In this document: piece after piece, positions 36,601-59,521 of the stretch
Numbering within the stretch: the first letter of the stretch is position 1
How the letters are laid out: every line of letters begins with the position of its first letter
NCBI RefSeq assembly: GCF_001417965.1
Contig: NW_018388169.1
Location: 331,997 to 395,996, forward strand
DNA length: 64,000 nucleotides
Direction of reading: 5' to 3'
From: Exaiptasia diaphana
Lineage: Eukaryota; Cnidaria; Anthozoa; Actiniaria; Aiptasiidae
The notes under the pieces: model-generated
Seen by the model: the letters and a program-made list of their open reading frames with translations, nothing else
Told to the model about the DNA's origin: nothing
Databases searched by the model: none
Made by a program: the position numbers and the translations under genes

Positions 36601-39600
36601 AAAATTTAGCTAATTCAACTTGACTAAATGAACGATGACCAAATACAAATTTAATCTTACTCGCTGAGATCCAGCTCAATGAGGTTTGTCAACTGACAAA
36701 TTGACAGTGGAACTTCTTGAAGGCAGTTATGGTTCAAAAACAAAGTTTCTAGTGTTGGAGCAAATAAATTTACAGGAAGCTCATTCCCCTTTTTGTAGTC
36801 TTGGTTTTCATCTTGGCTCGGTGTTTTGAACAGCCTTTGCAGAGTTCCACCTTGACCTTCAGAAACAGACTTAAAACTAACCTAAAATACAACCAAAAGC
36901 TTTGCTTAAAGTATAGTCAAGACTTAAGGGCTGGGTTGTCCTTAAGTAGCTTGATTAACATTAATCCTGGGTTAAATCTTTATTAAAAACATCCAGTCCT
37001 ATGAATTTAACCCTTGATTGTTACTAAGTACTTATAAAGTAGGCTTTGAGTAGCAACCCAACCAATGCCCACAGTTCAATCCAAAGTCAGGGTGATCATC
37101 ACTTTTCTGTGTGTGCCTCCAACCAACAACAATTTTTACCAATGAATACATCTGCTGTAATTGATTATACTCAATTTTGTGGATCTCAGCAATAACTTGA
37201 AAGGTTGCATTTATGAACTATAGAAGAACTTTGACACTTGCTATTGTACATACCTTATTGTGAGACAAATTGAGCTTATGAAGGTTGATGCATTTCCAAG
37301 AATTCTCTGGTGGTAAGCTTTTGATGCGGTTATTACTTACATTCAGGTCAAAGAGGCAGGACAGCTGACAGACACTCCAGGCAATAAAACCCAAGCTGTT
37401 ATGTGAGAGGTTTAAATATCTTAGAGTATCTGACCAGACCATGTCAATGTTGGCAGAGAATTCGGTTAGTCGATTGAAGGAAATATCAAGGGTTTCCTGG
37501 AAAACAATTTCAACTATTAATACTTAATAACAGCACAACATAATAACTTATTAATTAAAGTTAGTAGGAAGTAAAACAACCAGCAGTTCACAGCTTTTTC
37601 ACAGTTGACAGCTTTTTCACAGTTGACAGCTTTTTTGGGCGTGCCTGTGCATGTCTTTGCTTACACTTTAGTTGACCTCCGGTTGCAAATTATAACAATT
37701 AGCATTTTATAGCAGCTATACTTGTTGAGTGCATTGCATGTCAAGCTCTACATGGATCGGTTGACAGCTTTAGTGTGCCCGCTGCCTGTGCTTGCAGTGG
37801 TTACTTTTTTAGCGAAATGGTAGGTAAAATAAGTCTTCAGTAGTACCCTGATTTAAGTTTATCTTACCAAGGGACATTTCCATGGCATTGGAAAGTCTTT
37901 AAGTTTATTGTTATTCACAAACAACTTCACCAGCCCAGAGGCACTCTGAATTCCACGTGGAAGACAAGTTAGCAAGTTATTATTAAGCTTCAAAACTTTA
38001 AGAGTGGGGCACCGCCATGTGTTTCCCATGTCCAAACTCTCCTCATCATCCAGCGTGCTAATCATGTTGTGTGAAAGATTGACTTTGCTCAAGGTTTTGA
38101 TCCGAAAAAGTGAACTTGGGACAAAGGAGAGTTGGTTTCTTTGAAGAAATAACTTTTCCAGACTAGAAAAAGAATAGAAAATATAGTTGAAAATGTTAAT
38201 GGAAATAGGGCCATTTTTACAGCTTTTGCCTTGAGAGGAATGCATAGAAAATTGTGGTCATCACATTGGGTCGATCACAACCGTCTACTGACCCATTACA
38301 TTGTATTCACAAAGACAATTTTTCAAACAAGGCCATCCCCCCTCCCCCCAAAAAAATACAGGATACTTTTCATTTTAACCTTGGAAGATCAAGAACAAAA
38401 TGGGAGAGCTGATTTTATTTCCAGTCTTTCTTAAAGTTACCTGACTTACATGTAAGCCCAATTTACCTTTCAAAGTTAGCCCTCTGATATTCAGGAAATA
38501 TAAGAGACAGGAATTTCATTTTAATGACAAATGTACTTTTAGTAACAGCAATTTCAATTTACTTTCTGGACAACTACTACAATTTCAGCAACAGAGATTT
38601 CATTTTTGAGAGTACCAGTTGATTTTCAGTAATTTCATTTTAATTAGTCAATCATTGATTTTTAATGAAAAACATGTCAATTTAGCCACAGGAAACTGTC
38701 CTATTTACCGAACTGTGAAACTTTCATACAACTATTTTAAACATCCCATTAACTGTATATCTTAGATACATGTACAGTTGAACAAAAACATTACTAGATT
38801 TACTGTTATTGACTTTTTACAGGGTAATTTACATATTGTACAAAGGTCCAATCTCAAAGATTCAAAATGTAATTATAGCAAAAATAATAGTAAATTATAT
38901 ACCATATTATACAAGTCATGTATATTGAGTGCAAATTTCCTAAGAGATTATAAAATTGTACAAAACTATATTATATGAAACAGTATCTAAAAACAATTAC
39001 CTTGTTGGGCAATCTCCAAAATTGATATCTGGTAGACACAGCAGCTTGTTATTTGACACATCAAGTTCTTCCAGTACACACAAACTAGTGAAAAGCTCAT
39101 CAGGAAGCTCCTGAAGATAGTTGTTAGATACATCTATTCTGGTGAGAACAACAGACAAGTTGACAAACCAGCCTTTGTAAAGAGAATGGATATTCTTTGA
39201 GGCCCAATGTGCTTCTATCATGCTTATACTTGGGTCGGGTTCAAATGATAGCATTGTTTTTCTTTTCGATTTGACATCTCTAGTAAACCTGGAAAAGAAT
39301 GATTATCTCAGTACTGTAATTGAGTATAAATATAATGTTTATTGACATGATGTAAACTGTAATTATTGGCTGAGGTTGTGTATGATATAAAGAACAGCAT
39401 GCTGTGTAAATCATTTTAAAGGTCAAGATTGCTGTAATACACTACATATTATTATAATCTAGACTTACATTGTAAAGACTTTCCCTAAAAATTCATCTCC
39501 AAACTCTTCCACAATCTTGACAGTTACCATGGCACCATTTTCTATGAGATACTTAGCTACATTTTGCTTTTTACCAAGACAGGCCCCATACAATGGTGAA

Positions 39601-40717
39601 TGAAGATCTATCATCACAGGTCTGTCATCTTCATTTTCAGCAGAGATGGGAGGAGGGTTTATACTGACCCTTTTTCTAATAAAAAGTTTAACTAATTCCA
39701 GATGTCCTTCTAGTGCAGCTATATAGAGCAAATATTGCCCATGTTTTTGGATTATAACAGGCTTTTCATTAATTAAGAATTCTACAACGTCAACATGACC
39801 ATTCTGACAAGCAAGCTCAACAGGGGACTCATTCATTCTGTGTTTAACACTCTCTGCTCCTTTAGAAACAAGGAGCTTGACGATATCAATATGACCGTTG
39901 ACACAAGCTTCTGAAAGTGGTGTTTCTCCTTCAGCTGACATTTTATTGACATCAGCACCAAGCTCTATCAACTGTCGTACCACATCGTCGTGGCCATTTG
40001 CAGATGCTATGTGAAGTAGGTATAGTGAGGGAGTTCCTGGGTGGGAAGAGGGTTCGTCTGTTATAATCCTAAGAGCCTCATTTTGGAAGTCATTGTAAAT
40101 TATATCCAGGAACTGACTTAGATTGCCACTTGTGCATGCTTGATATAGTTGTTCAGTCAAACCTGGGTGTAGAAAATTTGCGATATAAACAATAACATAA
40201 TGCTGTGTTAACATGTACTAGGTACCAGTTAGTTTAGTCTAAAATCAAACAGTTTAATCAGCTTATTCTAAAGTTATTAGTTCAACTTGAAAGAAATTGA
40301 GCTTTGTCAGAATTGTAAGATTAACCATTATATTACAGAGTGAATGATATCGCGTTACAGGCCAGAATAGATCGAGATGCATTCAAATTAGATCAATCAA
40401 TCAAATTTAGCTGACAAGTAATATTTGCGTTGTCTGCTGTACAAGAAATATTTAGAAATATCTAGAATCTATTGTGCAAGTTGTGACGTCCCGCAAAGTT
40501 GAATAAAGATTCAATCAAAATACGGCAATCGTTCAATAATCGCAAATGAGCTATCTAAAATCACTTTTAGATCGGTAAAGTAAACTTACTTAATTTCAGA
40601 CAGGTTGTCAGAACACAACCATCACAATTAACTGAACGGGTCACACAGTGAAGCGAGTGTACAATCGCTAAGTTCAGCATACTTATTATGCCTGAATTCA
40701 CACCTACCTGCATTCAT
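24675..40717 (-). CDS. LRRK1: LRRK1-type Roco kinase (ANK-LRR-ROC-COR-kinase-WD40)
   Basis: 24 exons: 40717-40708, 40162-39469, 39288-39001, 38162-37868, 37496-37254, 36881-36661, 36539-36430, 36076-35973, 35706-35575, 34996-34823, 34720-34463, 34033-33874, 33453-33230, 32999-32472, 32002-31864, 31738-31303, 30937-30727, 30278-30048, 29357-29133, 29038-28699, 28212-27953, 27424-27242, 26964-25507, 24884-24675. Phases agree throughout: 7134 nt, 2377 aa. Ankyrin repeats fill residues 10-235 and leucine-rich repeats about 260-625. ROC GTPase has the P-loop [10 protein letters not shown] (about 653) and WDLAGQ. COR spans about 845-1193. The kinase has [20 protein letters not shown] (about 1501) and DYG (about 1526), the DYG form being typical of LRRK proteins. 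WD40 follows from about 1690. Ankyrin repeats favour LRRK1 over LRRK2. A Ser/Asp/Glu-rich insertion of about 245 residues interrupts the propeller. An upstream in-frame TGA fixes the start. The acceptor at 28212 is the least certain junction. Confidence 0.93.
24885..25506 (-). other. Last intron of LRRK1, composed largely of repeats
   Basis: The donor reads AATAAG|GTGAGT and the acceptor TTGTCTACAG|ATC, both phase 0. The intron holds GAGGTGTCCGTAATATGGAG-type repeats (25030-25090 and 25250-25285). It also holds a hAT-like fragment with GGGGGTGGCTA and TAGCCACCC ends (about 25085-25230), and a copy of the foldback-derived repeat also found at 29670-29812 (about 25296-25436). If this intron is retained, the frame stays open to a TAG at 25429. 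Confidence 0.75.
27500..27910. repeat. Degenerate CTTGCG(C/G)TTGCGTT-type repeat in a LRRK1 intron
   Basis: Words such as ATGCTTGCGGTTGCGTTACG, GCTTGCGCTTGCAGTTGCGT and GTGCTTGCGTTATGCTTG recur irregularly. It resembles a decayed tandem array; no coding signal was found. Confidence 0.55.
28213..28698. other. LRRK1 intron containing a MITE that abuts the kinase exon
   Basis: Between about 28570 and 28695 the ends GATAAACAGAATATACATGG and, inverted, GATAAATAAAGGATATTACATG bracket a palindromic element with GGAGATACGAATTTTTAC against its counterpart. The exon 28699-29038 ends G|GTATGATAAAT, so the donor's downstream bases are shared with the repeat. This makes the exact 3' end of the exon somewhat uncertain. 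Confidence 0.55.
29448..29904. mobile_element. MITE with perfect 21-bp inverted arms, bearing a nested foldback
   Basis: GTGGGATACCTGTGGTAATG at 29448 pairs perfectly with CATTACCACAGGTATCCCAC ending at 29904. Inside lies a second foldback at 29603-29740, whose arms are AAATTTAACAC(T/C)GTAAAAA and AATAGGT(A/G)AAACAACT. The tail of that inner element (to about 29812) is repeated at 25296-25436. All of it lies in the intron before the kinase HRD-like exon. Confidence 0.75.
30305..30599. mobile_element. Near-perfect 295-bp palindrome (foldback element) in LRRK1 intron
   Basis: Two arms of about 137 bp mirror each other. TATTTATACGTAGTTTG and AATCAACCATGAATAATTTT at the left are matched at the right. 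Near the centre, TGAAATGAAACTACTACTAC meets AAGTAGTTTCATTTCAG. The loop is a CTA/A-rich stretch of about 20 bp. Only a few mismatches are seen, which suggests recent origin or conversion. Confidence 0.9.
32039..32310. mobile_element. MITE, AATACTCCAGTTTCGA family, copy 3
   Basis: It starts CAATACTCCAGTTTCGAATTC and ends AGATCTCGAAGCTGGAGTAT. The right end seems doubled (TCTCGAAACTAGAGTAC just before it). The interior carries GGATATTACATGGGCGCGCG and CGAGTGAGCGTAGCGAACGA, typical of non-coding MITEs. It sits 37 bp upstream (in gene orientation) of the exon at 31864-32002. Confidence 0.85.
33128..33182. repeat. Short inverted repeat in LRRK1 intron
   Basis: ACCGCAAG and CTTGCGGT bracket an imperfect hairpin containing TGGGATGTTGC and AATATCCCA. 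This is probably a MITE remnant. Confidence 0.45.
34246..34353. mobile_element. Palindromic MITE, GGTTAACCC family, copy 1
   Basis: The arms contain GCGCTAATCCTGGGTTAACC and GGTTAATGCTAATCTGGC, ending GCTTTGAACAACTCAGCCC. Related copies lie at 36928-37060 (LRRK1 intron) and 46062-46168 (SMC5 intron). Confidence 0.8.
35097..35259. mobile_element. Palindromic MITE in LRRK1 intron
   Basis: ACCTCAGTCTGAAGCTTTTAC at the left mirrors the reverse complement of GTAAAAGCTTTGACAGAGGT at the right. The interior is non-coding (TCCGCCATGTTTTATCCC). Confidence 0.7.
36928..37060. mobile_element. Palindromic MITE, GGTTAACCC family, copy 2 (degraded)
   Basis: It begins GGGCTGGGTTGTCC, contains TTAATCCTGGGTTAAAT and AATTTAACCCTTGATTG, and ends GGCTTTGAGTAGCAACCCA. 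It is more diverged than copies 1 and 3. Confidence 0.65.
37585..37636 (+). repeat. Three-copy tandem repeat, about 20-bp unit
   Basis: TTCACAGCTTTTTCACAGTTGACAG-type units repeat about three times (CACAGTTGACAGCTTTTT). Confidence 0.75.
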
Positions 40718-41134
40718 ATCTCCATATCTTCAAACAATTAATAATTTGAATAATATCTCCACAAGTAAGGACGTGTAGAGAGAGAAACCATTCCGGAAAT
40801 AGTTTTCGTTTCTTGGAACTTGCAAAACAAACTTTGTGTTCCAGGAAGACTGGTACCTAGAAGTGCAGAGCTCGCGCGGGTTTCCTTTGTGTTTGATGAG
40901 TATCATAATACGCAATTCTTTAGTTTTTCTGACTACTTTGTGCACACTTTTTACTCGAATAAACTACTTTTACTTTAATAAAGCTCACAAAAAGGTTTAA
41001 GTTGAGATCTTTCGGAAACATTTCGTATACAAAGCACTACACTAGTTGGGCCTCCTGTGTTGGACTATATTTGGCATGACCGCTGTCTCCCGGATGTGAA
41101 GTTGGCGGGAAGCTTTGCAAATCAACAAGACAAG
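40718..41134. promoter_or_regulatory. Putative bidirectional promoter of LRRK1 and SMC5
   Basis: Only 417 bp separate the divergent start codons of LRRK1 (40717, minus) and SMC5 (41135, plus). The region must hold both 5' UTRs and core promoters. It is less AT-rich around 40840-40890 (GGTACCTAGAAGTGCAGAGC, then TCGCGCGGG), which may mark the core. No TATA box is obvious. The shared-promoter role is inferred from spacing alone. Confidence 0.6.
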
Positions 41135-53772
<12,638 letters not shown>

Positions 53773-54798
53773 TGTAAAACCTTGAACAATGAACTGCAAG
53801 TATTGATGTTTTAGAGGATGGAAGCATCGAGAGAAATAATTGGGAGTAAATTGAGTTTTTTTATGAGGATATAAGGAAAAAAATAATGCAAATATTGTTA
53901 AAGTTCAAATTTGAAAACCTGGGAAATGTTGTACAAAGATGTTCCTGTTATTTCAGTAGAAAATTTCAAATTCAAATTTATGATGATTAAAAAAGAGATT
54001 TACGCAGTATATAGATAAAATTTAAGTTGGATTAATAGTAGCCTGTTCTATTAAAAATGTCATTTATTGCAAGAGCTTTAGCTTTGACAGTTTTCAATGC
54101 TTCGTTGAGCAGAGTAAAAAACATTTTATGTTAGTATGCATACAACATAGGAAATCAAACATTTGCAACAGTTTCTTTTTTGTGATTGAGTGCTCTACTC
54201 ATAGCAATGCTCAATTAGCAAAACTTTGATACATTTTATAAATTTTTTATTTTACCAACAAAAGTAATGATACAACATGATTATAATGACATGCAAATAC
54301 CTAACAGTTTACATAATTACTACCTAATTTTTTTTGCCTTATTTTTTGATAATCCTTTTTTCATTTTTTTGGGGGATGAGTGCTAAGGAAAAATGACACA
54401 AATGGTTATAATATTATTTACATATTTGACCCATAAAAATGTTCACACGTTTTCCATATTTTACTATAAGAATACTTGGCTTGGATGGTACCCTTATCAA
54501 AGAATAAAGAACAAACTGTCCAAAAAATCCAGCATTTGAGTGTTGTTGACTTAAAAGCAACTTAGGAACTTATTTCTTGATATTTGTGGCATATCTGTGT
54601 TCACTAAACTTTTTTTAATATTCAAAACAACTAAAGACGACTGGTATGTGGCCTAAGACTATTCCACAATGAAGTCATAAAGGGCCACAGAACAACCTTC
54701 TTCATTTGTTGTACACATGTATCGATGCTCATGACATGCTCTGATATGACTGCTAAGCCTATCCCACATGGCTCAGAACCTCAAGTCAAAAAACTACT
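53773..54798. other. Convergent 3' region between SMC5 and the bZIP gene
   Basis: About 1.0 kb separates the two stop codons. It is AT-rich, and both 3' UTRs must end here. An AAGAATAAAGAAC stretch near 54500 on the plus strand could be an SMC5 polyadenylation signal. No further gene is seen. Confidence 0.5.
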
Positions 54799-56559
54799 TC
54801 AACCTACAGTAGTCACACCACTTAAACGCTGGATAAGGACCTTTCTTAGGGCTTCAGTTTCTTTGGTCAGTTCCTCAAGCTGAGCTTTTAACTCAGCATT
54901 TGATTTTAAAAGTTCTTCTTCCTTAGCAAATAGGTCTTGTTCTCTTTGCTTACGTGAAGCTCTACAAGTCCTTGAAGCTTCATTGTTCTTTATTCTTCTT
55001 GCTGTTACTTTGTCAACATTTGCCGATTGTGCAGGAGAATGCTTTTGCCTCTTTACTGGAGTTTCCTCAGATGTTTTTAGCTTTCTTTTTGGTGGTCTGT
55101 GAGAGCATTCTAGGTGGAGATCAGTTTTCTCAATGGTTTTCAGTTCCTGTCCATCTGTATTCTCAAGCAACTCGAGCAAATGCTGCAACTCGGCATCAAT
55201 GTTCACATTCTCTGCAACAGTTGTGGTGCAGGAGTCGGATGTAGAGATGACACTCACAGGGGATGACACACAGGAATAGAAAAGTTCGGACTGCTTCTGA
55301 TCTACGGGTGCCTCGTCCACTACTTCAACATTAAGGAGTTCCTCAACAGATTTAGTTTCCATATCACTTACATCTGCTTCTGCCAAAAGGTTATCAATCT
55401 CCTTCATGATGTCTGGTGAAGGGCATGCTGTAGATTCCACTTCAGATGGATGAGGTTCTATTGAGGGGACAGCCAATGGCTTCAACTCTTTCAATGGCAT
55501 CTCTTCATCCAAACAAGGGAACATGTCAAGGGTATCAAAATTGGGAATGAGGTCTGGGAAGAGCCCCCCAAGGTCCAAGTATTCTTCATAGAATGGGTCT
55601 GCCATGTCTGGGTCAGGTTTAAAGGGTTCCTCCAAGAGGCACCCAGAAACTGAGTCTTGTGCTTCAGATTTAACTGGCAACAAGCCGTCGTTTATTTCAA
55701 CGTCGTTGATTAGGTTAGATTCAGTGGTCTGATTCCAATACAGTGAGTCTAGAAATTGAAAAACAGAATCAAATATATAAGTACTATAATAATAATAATA
55801 ATAATTCTCGACTTTCACGTGACGTCATCAGTCGAAACAAAATTCTAAAATCACAGACACACAACATTGTGGTAATGAAATATCTTGAAGAGCATGATAG
55901 AAGTTCGCTCTGAATGTTTAAACTTTTTTTGCTGTTTATTCTTTGAGTTATTAGCGTTCAAAGATATGTTACGTAATACTGCCACGCGACTGATACACGC
56001 CAAAAATACTCGAAAAGTCTATGAATCTTAAAACAATTATAGTCTCAGCATCAATTTAAATGTTTACAATGATATNGTTTGTAAANTTAAAGCAAAATCA
56101 TTAGTTTTGAGCTCAATTCGATGCTCGTAGTTACGGTCCGCCATCTTTATGCTCCTGACGGGGGCACAATCATGGCGGCCCCATACATTTCTTTGTAAAG
56201 TAAGACCGTATTAAAACGCTTATATTTTCGCTAGGAAATCACAGTTTTGATTNAAACTTTGCATAACTGTTGGGAGTTATATACTTGTTTGATCCTTGGA
56301 CTTAAAAAATTAATTTGAATCTTAAAACAAAGATTTTTGTACGTATTTCTTGACTAGTCCGAAACGCATTGAGCCGTGCTAATCCCATACATTCTTACCA
56401 ATTTTCGATCGCTTGTATTTCTGTTAAAATTCATTATTTTGGCTCTAAATTTCGTCATGATCCTTAAATTAAGATGTTCTCTCGAGAACAATAATAAGAG
56501 TTTGCTAATTTTGCCTCTAAATAGCTTTTTTAGACTATCACGTGATCAGTGAAAGTCAA

Positions 56560-56603
<44 letters not shown>

Positions 56604-58282
56604 TTAATACAAAAATACTTTTTTGTCTGATTAATTTTGTGAAATAGATTTTACGAATATAACGAATGTCTTCTTCATTTATTTTGATGTTTATAGCACA
56701 GGCAGCCCAAGCTAAGCACTTAACTAGCAGATTATAGCAATATCTATAATGCATGTAAATACGAAATTTTTGAAAGAAAAAATAAGTAAAAAACATTTGT
56801 CTTACCTTATGATGTGGTCTTAGTTATGAATTAAGGCGTAATTTTCCGTTTTTCTTTGATATCTCCCCTCCTTTACTTATATCACTGAAAGGCAGGACAG
56901 NCCGGCTCGAAAAAGTCCAATCGTCAGATCACTTTTTCAGCAAAAATTGCATCTTTTTCGTCCAAATTGAACCGAAAATCCTCGCCATAGCCACAACCAA
57001 CCGTTTTTCCAACTCCTGTGTAAATCTCAATGTCAAAGAAAAACGTTCAACNGAGATTAAGAGTGATTTAGATCGATTTTCGGTCTCTTTCGGTGAATCC
57101 CGTAAGCCGTTGTCCCCTACTCCACCGCCAAACGTAGCCAGAACCTCGGTTTGGCGAGGACATTTTAAATACGCACCACTGGATGGTTCGCCTCGCTTCC
57201 GAAGAGACAAAACTAGTTCTTCTCCCGACCAGTGACGAACCATCCAGTGGTGCGTATTCAAAATGTCCTCGCCAAACCGAGGTTCTGGCTACGTTTGGCG
57301 GTGGAGTAGGGGACAACGGCTTACGGGATTCACCGAAAGAGACCGAAAATCGATCTAAATCACTCTTAATCTCTGTTGAACGTTTTTCTTTGACATTGAG
57401 ATTTACACAGGAGTTGGAAAAACGGTTGGTTGTGGCTATGGCGAGGATTTTCGGTTCAATTTGGACGAAAAAGATGCAATTTTTGCTGAAAAAGTGATCT
57501 GACGATTGGACTTTTTCGAGCCGGGCTGTCCTGCCTTTCAGTGATATAAGTAAAGGAGGGGAGATATCAAAGAAAAACGGCAAATTACGCCTTAATTCAT
57601 AACTAAGACCACATCATAAGGTAAGACAAATGTTTTTTACTTANTTTTTCTTTCAAAAATTTNGTATTTACATGCATTATAGATATTGCTATAATCTGCT
57701 AGTTAAGTGCTTAGCTTGGGCTGCCTGTGGTTTATAGCAGGTTGTGGGGGAGGGGAGGTAGAGTCGAACTTAACAAAGGCATCCATGTTACAATTCACAA
57801 TAGAATACAAATCAATACGAGTGTGCAAACAAGGAAGATTCCCCTACAATGGAGATTACATAAATAATATCTCACCTTTATCAAACTCGGTACAAATTTT
57901 GGTTTTCTTTGTGCGAGATCCAATGGCGCAGTCGCTCTCCTTGAATCCGCTGATTTCGCCTTCGTAACGCGTAACAGAACTCAGATGTCCTGTTTTGATA
58001 TCGCTGATTTCGTTTTCGCAAGGGGTATCTGTCTCGATGTTGTTTTGTTGTTCGCCGTAATTGCTTTTTTTGATAGGTACATGTACTCGGTATGTTGGGT
58101 CGGGTTCTTGACTTGGTCGAAACGGTGTATCCAAACCTGGTAAAAACACAGGCTCGATCGGGGTCTCGATCTCGGTCCGGGTCTCGATCTTTTTGTTGTT
58201 CCTGTTGGTCTTGAAGCTCGACGCCTTGTAGGTTGGCGAGGGCCAAGAAAATACACTGGAAAAGTTTCGCGTTTCGTTCCAT
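54799..58282 (-). CDS. bZIP transcription factor, two exons with an unresolved leader frame
   Basis: Exon 2 (54799-55748) carries the recognisable coding sequence. It has acidic, Pro- and Leu-rich activation-type segments (DPFYEEYLDLGGLFPDL, NFDTLDMFPCLDEEM). It ends with a basic region (ARRIKNNEASRTCRASRKQR) and a leucine zipper of about five heptads to the C-terminus. The basic region matches bZIP, but I cannot place the subfamily. Exon 1 ends at 57876 with G|GTGAG and joins exon 2 at 55748 in phase 1. The frame that continues through that junction is open back to a stop near 58390 but contains no ATG. The only ATG in exon 1 (58282, good AAAATGG context) is in another frame. The first in-frame ATG of the bZIP frame is at 55605, which gives 268 aa. 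A one-base assembly error in a repetitive GAGACCCCGATC stretch is the main alternative. Confidence 0.8.
55788..56601. mobile_element. Possible MITE with TTCTYGACTTTCAC inverted ends and AAT microsatellites
   Basis: AATAATAATTCTCGACTTTC at the left and GAAAGTCAAGAATAATAATA at the right are inverted. They include TCACGTGA and TCACGTGATCAGTG, and (AAT)n runs lie at both outer ends (about 14 units at 56562-56601). The interior is non-coding. It lies in the bZIP intron. Confidence 0.6.
56697..57729. mobile_element. 1033-bp foldback DNA transposon with 8-bp target duplication
   Basis: The ends are CACAGGCAGCCCAAGC and its inverse, flanked by perfect 8-bp direct repeats GTTTATAG (56689-56696 and 57730-57737). 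The inverted arms are about 495 bp each and nearly identical around a loop of about 44 bp (57192-57235). An 8-bp duplication points to the hAT group or a relative. The arms carry an open frame with VLATFGGGVGDNGLRDSPKE on both strands, plus a mirrored AAG|GTAAGA donor-like site (near 56805 and 57620). No known transposase was recognised. Ns fall within the arms. It sits in the bZIP intron. Confidence 0.85.
57881..58282 (-). other. 133-codon upstream open reading frame in the bZIP leader
   Basis: The frame begins MERNAKLFQCIFLALANLQG, is Asp/Arg/Gln-rich in the middle and highly basic at its end. It stops with TGA 5 nt before the exon 1 donor. It is out of frame with the bZIP exon. It may be a regulatory uORF, or the true N-terminus of the protein split by an indel near 58150-58200. 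Confidence 0.5.
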
Positions 58283-58740
58283 TTTGAAGAATCTGTAGAG
58301 GAATCTTCACACGAACTAGACGAAATGGCTTGTTCTTGTTGTAGAAAAGTTTTGGCGGTTTTTAGCGCTGTACGGAAGCGCTAGCCGGCTTGATAGACTG
58401 TCGGAGTGTCCTGTCCCCAGCTTCGCCAGAGAAAACTGAATAAAATCTCCAAGTAGATGGCTCTCCCCTCACGAAAAGTGGTATGCTTCCACTCTTGAAC
58501 TGTACTCGTAACGAACAGCAAGCGTTGCACTATTTCTATTGATGGTGGTGCAATCTTCGTGATAAAAATAGTAGCACACATCACGAACGACCAATCATAT
58601 CGTACTCTCTAGTGCTTCGGTTTACGTCATGTTTGACCAATCAGAATACAGTATAGCTGTTTTGTTGACGTATTTCCGTACGAAACCAAGGTAACGCACG
58701 TGTACTGACACGTGCCGGTATCAAGAGTGGTCACGACATG
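58283..58740 (-). promoter_or_regulatory. Putative bZIP promoter with CRE-like and E-box motifs
   Basis: Upstream of exon 1 there are TTACGTCA (58622-58629, CRE-like), TTGACGTA (58664-58671), two CACGTG boxes (58697-58702 and 58709-58714) and CCAAT boxes in GACCAATCA (near 58588 and 58635). The cluster is compatible with self- or cross-regulation by bZIP factors. This is inference from motifs only. Confidence 0.5.
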
Positions 58741-59521
58741 TGGCTTTTTGTAACGAAAGCAAAGCTCATAAATGTTTGGACTTTATTTTGAATATCATTT
58801 TAAAACCAAATCGTTATTTTGACTGTAAAATATATAAGTTACTGAACAATTTTTGAATTAAATAAAAAATAAATAAATAAAAAATATGTAAATCCCGAGC
58901 GTTACAGTCTCTTCGAGAGGAATTTGAAATATTTATTTATACGGGAACAAAGCATTGTTGTTCAAGGGCCAACATTTTTCTTCTAGATTCTTCTATTTTG
59001 GTTCATTTCTTAAATTTATTGGTTTGAATTTTAATTTACTAGTCTGGATGTAAGTTTAAATTTTTATCTTTGATTCATCATTTCACTTTTTATTTCTTTA
59101 TTTCACTTTTTTGTGCTTTATCTTCTATTTCAAATGTTATCGATTCATTGAACATTCTCTATACTTAGATTTTGCCTTGCGGGCTTCCTGTGCCTTGAAA
59201 ACGAACATAAGACGAAATAGTCAAAAGTATTGGAAGAACGTTTTAATTATCATTCAGGTCATGTACACGAGTAGACGCTTAACCAACATCTAAAACTGTA
59301 TTTTAACATAAAAAGAGCCTTTGCAAAGGGTTTTGAAATGAATAATGCCCGTTACACGTTCCGGGAAATCCACGGATTAGTTTACTCCGAGGTCCAGGTT
59401 TCCTGCCCGTAAATGTAATCAACAGAGAATACTTCAGTATTACGTCATATCGAGCATCAAAATAGTGTGTACGGGGTGGGTGTGCGGCCTGGCTTGCGAT
59501 GAATGTATCCATTGCTTGGTT
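58741..59521. other. Intergenic between bZIP and ADAMTS-like genes
   Basis: AT-rich sequence with no gene recognised. It should contain the 3' UTR of the ADAMTS-like gene and distal promoter of the bZIP gene. Confidence 0.5.

Noticed and set aside
57068-57583. 171-codon open frame spanning the foldback loop
   Set aside because: It lies in the inverted arms, so an equivalent frame appears on both strands. No known protein family is recognisable.
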